Part shown: piece after piece, positions 1 through 5,295 of the stretch
Layout of the letters: the number at the start of each line of letters is the position of its first letter
Numbering within the stretch: position 1 is the first letter of the stretch
Assembly: GCA_001797845.1 (NCBI GenBank)
Contig: MGQN01000022.1
Coordinates: forward strand, 129,990-135,661
Source of the DNA: Deltaproteobacteria bacterium RBG_16_44_11
GTDB lineage: Bacteria; Desulfobacterota; Syntrophia; Syntrophales; Smithellaceae
Reading direction: 5' to 3'
Length of the DNA: 5,672 bases
Notes under the pieces: model-generated
Told to the model about the DNA's origin: nothing
The model's input: only the letters and a program-made list of their open reading frames with translations
Databases searched by the model: none
Position numbers and translations under genes: made by a program

Positions 1-343
1 TAACCACACCGCGTGAAGTGGAAAGAATAGAAATTCCAAAACCATTCAAAACTTTAGGAATGCTATCGGATGTCACATAAACTCTGCGTCCGGGCTTGCT
101 GACTCTTTTAATATCGGTAATCAACGTTTTTTTAGTATCAGGGTACTTCAGCACTATTTTTAGCATCTGCTGCCCCTTTTCATCCTTCACATTATCGTAG
201 GCATTGATATATCCAGATTTCTTCAATGCCTTCGCAATATTCATATTCATCTGCGACGAATAAACATTGACACTCTTGAAACGAGCCTTATTTGCATTCC
301 TAATTCTTGTCAGCATATCGGCAATAGGATCAGTCATCCCCAT
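1..343 (-). CDS. rpsH: 30S ribosomal protein S8, N-terminal part (3' end outside window)
   Basis: S8 binds the central domain of 16S rRNA early in 30S assembly and in E. coli represses the spc operon. The frame is open from the ATG at 341-343 to the left edge, giving 114 residues. It reads MGMTDPIADMLTRIRNA (1-17), NIAKALKKSGYI (35-46), LKIVLKYPD (61-69), IKRVSKPGRRVYV (78-90) and the family signature PKVLNGFGISILSTSRGVV (96-114). Bacterial S8 is about 130 residues, so about 16 to 18 residues, including the usual end of the C-terminal domain, lie beyond the window. The first of two ATGs is preferred for its AAGGAG spacing and because MxMTDPIADM is a common start. rplF would be expected next, outside the window. 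Confidence 0.96.
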   Translation of the reverse strand, partial: MGMTDPIADMLTRIRNANKARFKSVNVYSSQMNMNIAKALKKSGYINAYDNVKDEKGQQMLKIVLKYPDTKKTLITDIKRVSKPGRRVYVTSDSIPKVLNGFGISILSTSRGVV

Positions 344-350
344 GCTTTTT

Positions 351-356
351 CTCCTT
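351..356 (-). promoter_or_regulatory. Shine-Dalgarno of rpsH
   Basis: The minus strand reads AAGGAG, seven bases before the ATG at 341-343 and thirteen before the second in-frame ATG at 335-337. The spacing selects the first ATG, giving an S8 that begins MGMTDP. Confidence 0.75.
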
Positions 357-365
357 AACCCAAAA

Positions 366-551
366 TTACCAACTCGATTTTATTACTCCGGGAAGCTCAC
401 CCTGCAAGGAAAGTTTCCGCAAACAGATTCTGCACATATCAAATTTTCTATAATAAGCTCGCGGTCGGCCGCAAAGCGGGCAGCGATTATATTCCCTGAC
501 CGAAAACTTCATTTTTCTTTTCGCTTTTGCAATTAATGACTTTTTTGCCAC
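366..551 (-). CDS. rpsN: 30S ribosomal protein S14, short zinc-binding type
   Basis: S14 binds 16S rRNA in the 30S head next to S3 and S10. The product has 61 residues, matching the short C+ form (often called rpsZ or type Z) and not the approximately 100-residue cysteine-free form of E. coli. It reads MAKKSLIAKAKRKMKF, then NRCPLCGRPRAYYRKFDMCR (22-41), and ends RKLSLQGELPGVIKSSW. The zinc ligands are C24, C27, C40 and C43, in a CxxC-x12-CxxC layout. The start codon is GTG, supported by GGAGG at eight bases and by the family N-terminus. It lies between rplE and rpsH, its standard position, with 26 and 22 bases of spacing. Zinc binding follows from the family and is not shown directly. Confidence 0.96.
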   Translation of the reverse strand: MAKKSLIAKAKRKMKFSVREYNRCPLCGRPRAYYRKFDMCRICLRKLSLQGELPGVIKSSW

Positions 552-559
552 ACCAAATT

Positions 560-564
560 CCTCC
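560..564 (-). promoter_or_regulatory. Shine-Dalgarno supporting the GTG start of rpsN
   Basis: The minus strand reads GGAGG, eight bases before the GTG at 549-551. No ATG in this frame lies near the conserved MAKKSL N-terminus, so this site fixes the GTG as the start. It is part of the short palindrome CTCCGGAG (561-568), which is too compact to form a hairpin by itself. Confidence 0.75.
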
Positions 565-577
565 GGAGCTTTTTCAT

Positions 578-1117
578 TTAATTCTTGAAAGGCACACCCA
601 TCAGTTTCAGTAAAACTCTTGCTTCATTATCAGTCTTTGCCGTAGTCACAATAGTAATGTTCATACCCTTTATTTTTTCCACTTTATCATATTCAACTTC
701 CGGAAATATTATTTGTTCCTGCAAGCCTATGGAAAAATTTCCTCTGCCATCAAAGGCTTGGGGAGATATACCGCGAAAATCTCTTACTTTGGGCAGGGCA
801 ACATTTACCAGCCGATCAAAAAACTCATACATTATTTCTTTTCTCAATGTAACCGAGCAACCTATGGCCATTCCCTGCCTTAGTTTAAAAGTCGCAATAG
901 ACTTCTTTGCCTTAGTTATCACAGGTTTTTGCCCGGTAATCATCGCTAGTTCCTGCACGGCGCCATCAATGATTTTTACGTTTTGTATCGCCTCACCCAG
1001 ACCCATATTAATAACAATCTTTTGCATCTTGGGCACTTGCATTGGATTTTTATAATTAAATTCCTTAGTCAGAGCTGGAACGACTTCACTTAAATAATAA
1101 TTTTTTAAACGTGCCAT
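578..1117 (-). CDS. rplE: 50S ribosomal protein L5
   Basis: L5 binds 5S rRNA, helps build the central protuberance and contacts the P-site tRNA. The product has 179 residues, the usual length. It contains PKMQKIVINMGLGEA (29-43), ITGQKPVITKAKKSIATFKL (60-79), RQGMAIGCSVTLR (80-92), ALPKVRDFRGI (107-117), FDGRGNFSIGLQEQIIFPE (122-140) and the ending LLKLMGVPFKN. The ATG at 1115-1117 starts six bases after the rplX stop, with only a weak AAGAG upstream, so coupling to L24 translation is likely. In E. coli the rplX-rplE junction carries the S8 repressor site; I do not see an obvious equivalent hairpin here, but I could not fold the RNA. The spacer to rpsN is 26 bases. Confidence 0.97.
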   Translation of the reverse strand: MARLKNYYLSEVVPALTKEFNYKNPMQVPKMQKIVINMGLGEAIQNVKIIDGAVQELAMITGQKPVITKAKKSIATFKLRQGMAIGCSVTLRKEIMYEFFDRLVNVALPKVRDFRGISPQAFDGRGNFSIGLQEQIIFPEVEYDKVEKIKGMNITIVTTAKTDNEARVLLKLMGVPFKN

Positions 1118-1123
1118 TTTCTC

Positions 1124-1447
1124 TTAACCCACATTGATTACGTCGCTGCATTTACTGCAGATGCGCACTTTCTTCCCATCTTCAAGTATTTTATTTCTTA
1201 CCCTAACCGCGGTGTTGCATTTGTTGCATAATAATCCAACTTTTGAAACATGAATTGATCCCTCTTTCTCCACAACACCACCCTTGGATTTTTGATCCGG
1301 TCTTTTATGCTTTTTAATTAAATTAATTTTTTCTACTACTATTTTATCTTTATCAGGAATGGTCTTCAGTATCTTACCGGTTTTTCCTTTATCTTTACCG
1401 GCAAGAACTTTAACCATATCGCCCTTTTTATATTTACTTAGACTCAT
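1124..1447 (-). CDS. rplX: 50S ribosomal protein L24 with C-terminal four-cysteine motif
   Basis: L24 is an assembly-initiator protein that binds the 5' domain of 23S rRNA. From the ATG at 1445-1447 the product has 107 residues, a normal length. The KOW/SH3 region is YKKGDMVKVLAGKDKGKTGK (6-25), followed by VEKINLIKKHKRP (38-50) and GSIHVSKVGLLC (63-74). The C-terminus holds C74-x2-C77 and C97-x2-C100, a zinc-ribbon-like arrangement found in L24 of many bacteria but missing in others; zinc binding is an inference. An in-frame TTG five codons upstream (1460-1462) would give 112 residues, but its nearest purine tract (AGAGG) is 13 bases away, whereas GGGGAAG sits directly before the ATG. The spacer to rplE is only six bases. 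Confidence 0.95.
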   Translation of the reverse strand: MSLSKYKKGDMVKVLAGKDKGKTGKILKTIPDKDKIVVEKINLIKKHKRPDQKSKGGVVEKEGSIHVSKVGLLCNKCNTAVRVRNKILEDGKKVRICSKCSDVINVG

Positions 1448-1467
1448 TTTCTTCCCCGTCAATACTT

Positions 1468-1836
1468 TTACAAAACCTCTGGCGCCAGGGATATAATTTT
1501 CATAAACTGCTTCGCTCTAAGTTCACGCGCTACAGGCCCAAAAATTCTTGTCCCAATAGGTTCCATTTGGTTGGAAATTAAAACGGCTGAATTATCATCA
1601 AATTTAAGATAGGAGCCATCCGCTCGTTTTACTTCTTTTACGGTACGTACAATGACCGCCTTCATCACATCGCCCTTTTTCACCTTGGAGTTAGGAATTG
1701 ATTCTTTTACAGAAACAACAATGACATCCCCCAAACTGGCATAACGGCGCTTGGATCCACCAAGTACTTTAATGCAGGCTACTTTTTTGGCGCCTGAATT
1801 ATCCGCAACATTTAATATTGTCTGCATCTGAATCAT
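1468..1836 (-). CDS. rplN: 50S ribosomal protein L14
   Basis: L14 is on the intersubunit face of the 50S subunit, contacts L19 and forms an intersubunit bridge; it is also the docking site of the silencing factor RsfS. The product is 122 residues, exactly the usual length. It begins MIQMQTILNVADNSGAKKV and contains CIKVLGGSKRRYASLGDVIV (23-42), VKKGDVMKAVIVRT (53-66), DDNSAVLI (80-87) and GTRIFGPVARELR (95-107), ending LAPEVL. The ATG at 1834-1836 is chosen over a TTG two codons upstream because MIQ is the invariant family start and TGGAG lies ten bases upstream of it. The gene is intact. Its stop is 20 bases from the preferred rplX start. Confidence 0.97.
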   Translation of the reverse strand: MIQMQTILNVADNSGAKKVACIKVLGGSKRRYASLGDVIVVSVKESIPNSKVKKGDVMKAVIVRTVKEVKRADGSYLKFDDNSAVLISNQMEPIGTRIFGPVARELRAKQFMKIISLAPEVL

Positions 1837-1879
1837 AAACAATTAACTCCATTAAAACAGCTTACTTGTTGCCTGGTTT

Positions 1880-2137
1880 CTATTTTGCCTTTTCCATAAT
1901 TTCCAGCATACGCCATCGTTTTTCCTTGCTTAACGGACGCGCCTCAATAATCAGCACCGTATCTCCTAACTTGCACTGATTTTGCTCATCATGGGCTTTG
2001 TATTTTGTATGTCTGCGCACGTATTTATGAAAAACAGAATGCTTCACCAAACGCTCGGCTTTCACTACGATTGTTTTATCCATCTTATTACTTACGACGA
2101 CGCCCTTAATCCTGCGCTTGTTACTTCTCTCAACCAT
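1880..2137 (-). CDS. rpsQ: 30S ribosomal protein S17
   Basis: S17 is an OB-fold primary binder of 16S rRNA in the 30S body and helps organise the 5' and central domains. The product has 85 residues, the standard length. It contains RRIKGVVVSNKMDKTIVVKA (8-27), the middle segment KHSVFHKYVRRHTKYKAHDE (32-51) and the signature GDTVLIIEARPLSKEKRW (58-75). The ATG at 2135-2137 follows the rpmC stop after one base; an AAGGAGG about twelve bases upstream, within the end of rpmC, is a rather distant but strong ribosome-binding site. The gene ends in TAG, the only TAG among the stops seen here. A 43-base spacer separates it from rplN, the place where the S10 operon ends and the spc operon begins in E. 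coli. Confidence 0.96.
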   Translation of the reverse strand: MVERSNKRRIKGVVVSNKMDKTIVVKAERLVKHSVFHKYVRRHTKYKAHDEQNQCKLGDTVLIIEARPLSKEKRWRMLEIMEKAK

Positions 2138-2138
2138 T

Positions 2139-2333
2139 TTAATTTGCAGCCTCCTTTTCCTTCAGCACTGTTTTAATGCGAGCAATATCTTTTCGCAAAC
2201 TGCTGAGTATGGCTGTTGATTCTACTTTTTCCGACGCATGACGAAGACGCAACCGAAAAAGTTCTTCCACTAATTCACTATTTTTTTGTTTGAGCTCGTC
2301 AACACCAAGGTCTCTGACTTCTTTAATTTTCAT
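2139..2333 (-). CDS. rpmC: 50S ribosomal protein L29
   Basis: L29 is a small helical hairpin protein beside L23 at the exit tunnel. From the ATG at 2331-2333 the product is 64 residues, the usual size. It reads MKIKEVRDLGVDELKQKNSE (1-20), then LVEELFRLRLRHAS (21-34) and a second helix ending RKDIARIKTVLKEKEAAN. The family core of helix-turn-helix with LFRLR followed by DIARIKTVL is present. A TTG 33 bases upstream in the same frame would add a leader unlike any L29 and is rejected. The start lies within the last codons of rplP, with GGGAG seven bases upstream and inside the L16 coding sequence. The TAA stop is one base from the rpsQ start. Confidence 0.95.
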   Translation of the reverse strand: MKIKEVRDLGVDELKQKNSELVEELFRLRLRHASEKVESTAILSSLRKDIARIKTVLKEKEAAN

Positions 2334-2745
2334 CAGACATCTCCCTGGATAAAAACTTTGTGGCAATAGGTAATTTGTGCGCCGCCAGCCGAAATGCTTC
2401 CTTAGCCACTTCTTTTGTTACACCTTCCATTTCATATAGCACCGAGCCGGGTTTAACTACCGCTACCCATCCTTCGGGAGCTCCTTTTCCTTTTCCCATA
2501 CGGGTTTCGGCAGGCTTCTTAGTCACCGGTTTATGAGGAAAAACCCGAATCCAGATCTTGCCGCCGCGCTTCACATGACGAGTCATCGCGACACGCGCCG
2601 CTTCTATTTGCCGGGCGGTAATCCATCCACATTCTGCCGCTTGTAATCCGTAGTCGCCAAAAGAAATCGAACTGCCCTTCGTTGCCTTGCCGCCCATGCG
2701 GCCTTTTTGCATTTTTCTATATTTTACCCTTTTCGGCATTAACAT
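2323..2745 (-). CDS. rplP: 50S ribosomal protein L16
   Basis: L16 binds 23S rRNA near the A site and helps position tRNA and the peptidyl transferase centre. The product is 140 residues, a normal length. It opens with MLMPKRVKYRKMQKGRM (1-17) and contains GKATKGSSISFGDYGLQA (19-36), ITARQIEAARVAMTRHVKR (42-60), GKIWIRVFPHKPVTKKP (62-78) and TRMGKGKGAPEGWVAVVKPG (81-100). R82 aligns with E. coli Arg81, a residue hydroxylated in some bacteria; the sequence cannot show whether modification occurs here. The first of two nearby ATGs (2743-2745) is chosen because a GGAG lies nine bases upstream and MLMPKR is the common family start. The gene ends inside rpmC with an 11-base overlap, an arrangement suited to coupled translation. 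Confidence 0.97.
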   Translation of the reverse strand: MLMPKRVKYRKMQKGRMGGKATKGSSISFGDYGLQAAECGWITARQIEAARVAMTRHVKRGGKIWIRVFPHKPVTKKPAETRMGKGKGAPEGWVAVVKPGSVLYEMEGVTKEVAKEAFRLAAHKLPIATKFLSREMSDEN

Positions 2746-2805
2746 AATCTAAAACTCCATCTCCTCATCAGAACCATTTTACTTACTCAACATAACCCGG
2801 ATAAA

Positions 2806-3462
2806 TTAACCGGCAGTTTTATTTTTTTCGTTTTTTGTCGGTAAAACTTCCCCATGGAAGATAAGCACCTTAACTCCGATTAGCCCATATGCTGTATGGG
2901 CTTCAATAAAACCATAATCAATGTCGGCGCGCAAAGTATGCAGTGGTACTCGACCTTCACGATACCATTCGGATCGCGACATTTCGGCGCCACCAAGTCT
3001 TCCGGAACATTGAATCTTAATTCCTTTCGCTCCAAACTTCAGGGCATATCCGACGCATTTTTTCATAGCCCGGCGGAAGGCCACCCTTCGCTCTAATTGC
3101 ATGGCAACATTTTCTGCTACCAGCTGAGCGTCTACTTCCGGTTTACGCACTTCTAATATATTTATTATAATTTCGGATTTAGAAAACTTTTCTGTTTCCG
3201 CCTTCAGCTTCTCTATTTCCGAGCCTTTTTTGCCTATTATTACGCCTGGCCTAGCCGCGTAAATATTTACCTTGGCTTTATTTGCTGCTCGTTCAATTTC
3301 AATTTTGGAAATGCCCGCATGATAAAGCTTTTCCTTGAGGTACTTCCTAATCTTCACGTCCTCATGCAGCATTTCGCTGTAGTTTTTATCGGCAAACCAT
3401 ATTGATTGCCACTTTTTAATGTAACCTAAACGTAATCCTATCGGATTTACCTTCTGACCCAA
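2806..3462 (-). CDS. rpsC: 30S ribosomal protein S3 (TTG start)
   Basis: S3 lies on the solvent side of the 30S head near the mRNA entry channel and takes part in mRNA unwinding. The product has 218 residues, within the bacterial range (Bacillus-like length; E. coli is somewhat longer). It starts with MGQKVNPIGLRLG, the invariant family N-terminus, and this forces initiation at a TTG backed by a strong AAGGAGG. The KH type II domain contains RPGVIIGKKGSEIEKL (71-86) with the GKKG loop at 77-80. The C-terminal domain has QLERRVAFRRAMKK (122-135), GIKIQCSGRLGGAEMSRSEW (147-166) and YREGRVPLHTLRADIDYG (167-184). The basic tail is short. The spacer before rplP, 60 bases, is the longest in the window. 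Identification is certain; only the start codon is unusual. Confidence 0.97.
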   Translation of the reverse strand: MGQKVNPIGLRLGYIKKWQSIWFADKNYSEMLHEDVKIRKYLKEKLYHAGISKIEIERAANKAKVNIYAARPGVIIGKKGSEIEKLKAETEKFSKSEIIINILEVRKPEVDAQLVAENVAMQLERRVAFRRAMKKCVGYALKFGAKGIKIQCSGRLGGAEMSRSEWYREGRVPLHTLRADIDYGFIEAHTAYGLIGVKVLIFHGEVLPTKNEKNKTAG

Positions 3463-3469
3463 TAGCGTA

Positions 3470-3476
3470 CCTCCTT
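3470..3476 (-). promoter_or_regulatory. Strong Shine-Dalgarno deciding the TTG start of rpsC
   Basis: The minus strand reads AAGGAGG, a full-strength Shine-Dalgarno, seven bases before the TTG at 3460-3462. Its two leading A bases are the last two bases of the rplV TAA stop, so termination of L22 takes place on the rpsC ribosome-binding site. This spacing is what justifies TTG as the start codon. Confidence 0.85.
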
Positions 3477-3807
3477 ACCTTTCATCCAAGACAACAGTAA
3501 TGTGTGAAGTTCTCTTCTTGATTCCTGCCGCTCTTCCTTGCGCTCTTGCTCTCCAGCGCTTTAATGCCGGCCCTTGGTCTACAAAAATTTCTTTAACGTA
3601 AAGAATATTTTCGTCAATACTAGGGTTTTGGGTGGCGTTGGCCAGAGCCGATTTAAGGACCTTGGCCACAGCACCTGCCGCATATTTTCTGGTGTAAAGA
3701 AGGATATTATTGGCTTCCTGCACCTTCTTTCCTCTTACCAGATCAGCCACCAACCTGACTTTCTGCGGTGACATCCTTATATATTTTGCAACTGCTTTTG
3801 CTTCCAT
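3475..3807 (-). CDS. rplV: 50S ribosomal protein L22
   Basis: L22 contacts all six domains of 23S rRNA; its long beta-hairpin lines the exit tunnel beside L4 and forms part of the macrolide-sensitive constriction. From the ATG at 3805-3807 the product is 110 residues, the standard length. It shows MEAKAVAKYIRMSPQKVRLV (1-20), DLVRGKKVQEANNIL (22-36), VLKSALANA (50-58) and the hairpin plus C-terminal strand ALKRWRARAQGRA (81-93) and KKRTSHITVVL (97-107). The tunnel loop shows no obvious insertion or deletion. A TTG two codons upstream would add two residues, but the GGAG at 3818-3821 is ten bases from the ATG and only four from the TTG, and the family starts at this Met. The TAA stop forms the first bases of the rpsC ribosome-binding site. 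Confidence 0.97.
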   Translation of the reverse strand: MEAKAVAKYIRMSPQKVRLVADLVRGKKVQEANNILLYTRKYAAGAVAKVLKSALANATQNPSIDENILYVKEIFVDQGPALKRWRARAQGRAAGIKKRTSHITVVLDER

Positions 3808-3846
3808 GTTCAATCAACTCCAAACTTATCAACTATCGTTTAAAAA

Positions 3847-4158
3847 TTAAGTGGTAGTGGTAGTAGCAGGGGTAGTAGTGGTGTGGACTTTTGTTTTCCG
3901 ATCACCTGAATGCGAATAAAAAGTCCTCGTCGGCGCAAACTCACCGAGCTTATGTCCTACCATATTCTCCGTCACATAAACGGGAATGAATTTTTTTCCG
4001 TTATGTACGGCGAACGTGTAACCAATCAGTTCCGGTGTTATTGTTGAACGCCGCGACCAAGTCTTAATGATATTCTTGCTGCCTTCAGTTTCCATTTTCC
4101 TGACCCTGGTCAGCAGTCTTTCTTCAATATATGGACCTTTCTTGATCGAACGTGCCAC
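3847..4158 (-). CDS. rpsS: 30S ribosomal protein S19 with unusual threonine-rich tail
   Basis: S19 binds the 16S rRNA 3' domain in the 30S head together with S13. The core is canonical: MARSIKKGPYIEERLL (1-16), KTWSRRSTITPELIGYTFAV (32-51), KKFIPVYVTENMVGHKLGEF (55-74) and APTRTFYSHSGD (75-86). The start is GTG (4156-4158), as MARS is the family N-terminus and an AAGGGA lies nine bases upstream; no in-frame ATG precedes the conserved core. The product is 103 residues, about ten more than the usual 92 or so. The excess is a tail at residues 92-103 reading HTTTTPATTTTT, encoded by a degenerate ACY repeat, where the family normally ends in a few basic residues. The conserved core is complete before the tail and the other two frames across the repeat show no S19-like residues, so a frameshift is not the obvious explanation. 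Spacers are 4 bases to rplB and 39 to rplV. Confidence 0.96.
   Translation of the reverse strand: MARSIKKGPYIEERLLTRVRKMETEGSKNIIKTWSRRSTITPELIGYTFAVHNGKKFIPVYVTENMVGHKLGEFAPTRTFYSHSGDRKTKVHTTTTPATTTTT
3850..3885 (-). repeat. ACY trinucleotide repeat at the 3' end of rpsS
   Basis: Read on the minus strand, twelve codons just before the rpsS stop are CAC, ACC, ACT, ACT, ACC, CCT, GCT, ACT, ACC, ACT, ACC, ACT. Nine are ACC or ACT threonine codons and the remaining three (CAC, CCT, GCT) are close to that pattern. This is a degenerate, in-frame microsatellite-like tract. A slippage event of whole units would alter tail length without disturbing the reading frame. The mix of ACC and ACT shows it is not a fresh homopolymeric expansion. 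Confidence 0.75.
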
Positions 4159-4162
4159 TTTT

Positions 4163-4984
4163 TTAATCCCTTCTCTTTACAATATATTTATCGGTTCTTT
4201 TATTTTTACGCGTTTTGTGCCCTTTTGTCGGGATACCCCACGGTGTACAGGGATGCCTGCCACCGGAAGATTTACCTTCGCCACCGCCCATAGGGTGGTC
4301 AACCGGATTCATAACTACTCCCCGCACATGAGGCCTTTTTCCCAGCCAGCGGGTTCGGCCAGCTTTGCCGATGCTGATATTTTCGTGTTCATTATTACCA
4401 ACCTGCCCAATAGTGGCCATACACTCAATAAATACCTTTCGCACTTCACCTGAGGGAAGCCTTACCTGAGCGTAACTGCCTTCTTTCGCCATTAATTGAC
4501 CGTAAGCACCGGCCGAACGTATCAACTGACCGCCGCACCCGACTTTCAATTCGATATTATGGATTAATGAACCTAGCGGTATATACTTTAAGGGAATGGC
4601 GTTGCCTGGCTTGATATCCGCTTTCTCTCCGCTGACTATTGTATCACCAACATTTATCTGTGCGGGAGCAACAATGTATCTTTTCTCGCCGTCACGATAA
4701 TTGAGCAAGGCGATTCTCGCCGATCTGTTCGGATCATATTCTATCGCGGCAACTTTTGCCGGAATATCCGTCTTACTACGGCAGAAATCAATGATCCGAT
4801 ACTTTCTTTTATGTCCGCCGCCGATGTGCCTGGCGGTAATTCGGCCATAGGAATTACGTCCACCGGTTTTCTTTAATGGCTTCAACAGTTTTTTCACCGG
4901 CTCTGTAGAGGTTATTTCCTCAAAATCAGAAACACTTTGAAATCGTCTGCCCGCCGATGTTGGTTTATATTTAATTATCGCCAT
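4163..4984 (-). CDS. rplB: 50S ribosomal protein L2
   Basis: L2 is a primary 23S rRNA-binding protein needed for subunit association and for the integrity of the peptidyl transferase region. The product has 273 residues, matching the family. The N-terminal part carries KPTSAGRRF (7-15), LKKTGGRNSYGRITARH (37-53) and GGGHKRKYRIIDF (55-67). The OB-fold and SH3-like domains include AAIEYDPNRSARIALL (79-94) and DGEKRYIVAP (98-107). The conserved C-terminal segment NPVDHPMGGGEGKSSGGRHP (226-245) contains H230, which corresponds to the functionally important E. coli His229. The basic tail KTRKNKRTDKYIVKRRD is typical. The ATG at 4982-4984 is preceded by AAGGA with eight bases of spacing. The gene ends in TAA four bases before rpsS. 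It is intact and full length. Confidence 0.98.
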   Translation of the reverse strand: MAIIKYKPTSAGRRFQSVSDFEEITSTEPVKKLLKPLKKTGGRNSYGRITARHIGGGHKRKYRIIDFCRSKTDIPAKVAAIEYDPNRSARIALLNYRDGEKRYIVAPAQINVGDTIVSGEKADIKPGNAIPLKYIPLGSLIHNIELKVGCGGQLIRSAGAYGQLMAKEGSYAQVRLPSGEVRKVFIECMATIGQVGNNEHENISIGKAGRTRWLGKRPHVRGVVMNPVDHPMGGGEGKSSGGRHPCTPWGIPTKGHKTRKNKRTDKYIVKRRD

Positions 4985-5007
4985 TGTGCTAATCCTTAAA
5001 CTTTTTC

Positions 5008-5295
5008 TTAAGCGCTTTCAGTAATTTCAATATGATTGCCGGCCACTAGTGTCACTATCGCTTTCTTCCATGATCTCTTCTGCCCAATAATCCGGCCCAT
5101 TTTTTTCTTTTTACCTAGAACCTGCATTACGCGAACATCGACAACCTTCACTTTAAAAAGTTTTTCCACCGCTTTGCCGATTTCCATTTTATTTGCCCTA
5201 CGATCTACCTCGAAAAAATATTTATTCGATTCCTCGCGCGCGGCAGTACTCTTTTCCGTAATCAACATTTTTTTAATAACCTGATGCACTTCCAT
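5008..5295 (-). CDS. rplW: 50S ribosomal protein L23
   Basis: L23 sits at the mouth of the polypeptide exit tunnel, where it is the docking site for trigger factor and contacts SRP. The product is 95 residues, the normal bacterial length. It opens with a short helix and the family motif LITEKS (residues 11-16), continues with KYFFEVDRRANKMEIGKAVE (25-44) and FKVKVVDVRVM (47-57), has a lysine-rich extended loop (GKKKKMGRIIGQKRSWKKA) and ends with the strand IVTLVAG. The ATG start overlaps the rplD stop by one base. The nearest purine-rich ribosome-binding candidate, GAGGGAG inside the end of rplD, is somewhat distant, so reinitiation by ribosomes finishing L4 is likely. The spacer to rplB is 23 bases. 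Identification rests on motifs plus the L4-L23-L2 order. Confidence 0.96.
   Translation of the reverse strand: MEVHQVIKKMLITEKSTAAREESNKYFFEVDRRANKMEIGKAVEKLFKVKVVDVRVMQVLGKKKKMGRIIGQKRSWKKAIVTLVAGNHIEITESA

Noticed and set aside
561..568. The perfect palindrome CTCCGGAG overlapping the rpsN ribosome-binding site.
   Set aside because: Eight bases without a loop cannot form a hairpin, and such palindromes are common by chance.
585..1055. A 156-residue plus-strand open frame opposite rplE.
   Set aside because: It is antisense to an intact, strongly conserved L5 gene and its product resembles no known protein; its existence is explained by the codon composition of rplE.
2334..2366. An N-terminal extension of L29 from an upstream TTG.
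   Set aside because: The extra residues match no L29, they overlap conserved rplP coding sequence, and the ATG at 2331-2333 has a proper ribosome-binding site and gives the standard length.
2739..2777. A possible 12-codon minus-strand leader ORF (starting MVLMRRW) before rplP, ending TAATG on the second rplP ATG.
   Set aside because: There is no convincing Shine-Dalgarno, the rplP start is better placed at its first ATG, and such a short frame is expected by chance.
4067..4453. A 128-residue plus-strand open frame opposite rpsS and rplB.
   Set aside because: It crosses the junction of two certain minus-strand genes, has no recognisable domain and no good ribosome-binding site was evident.
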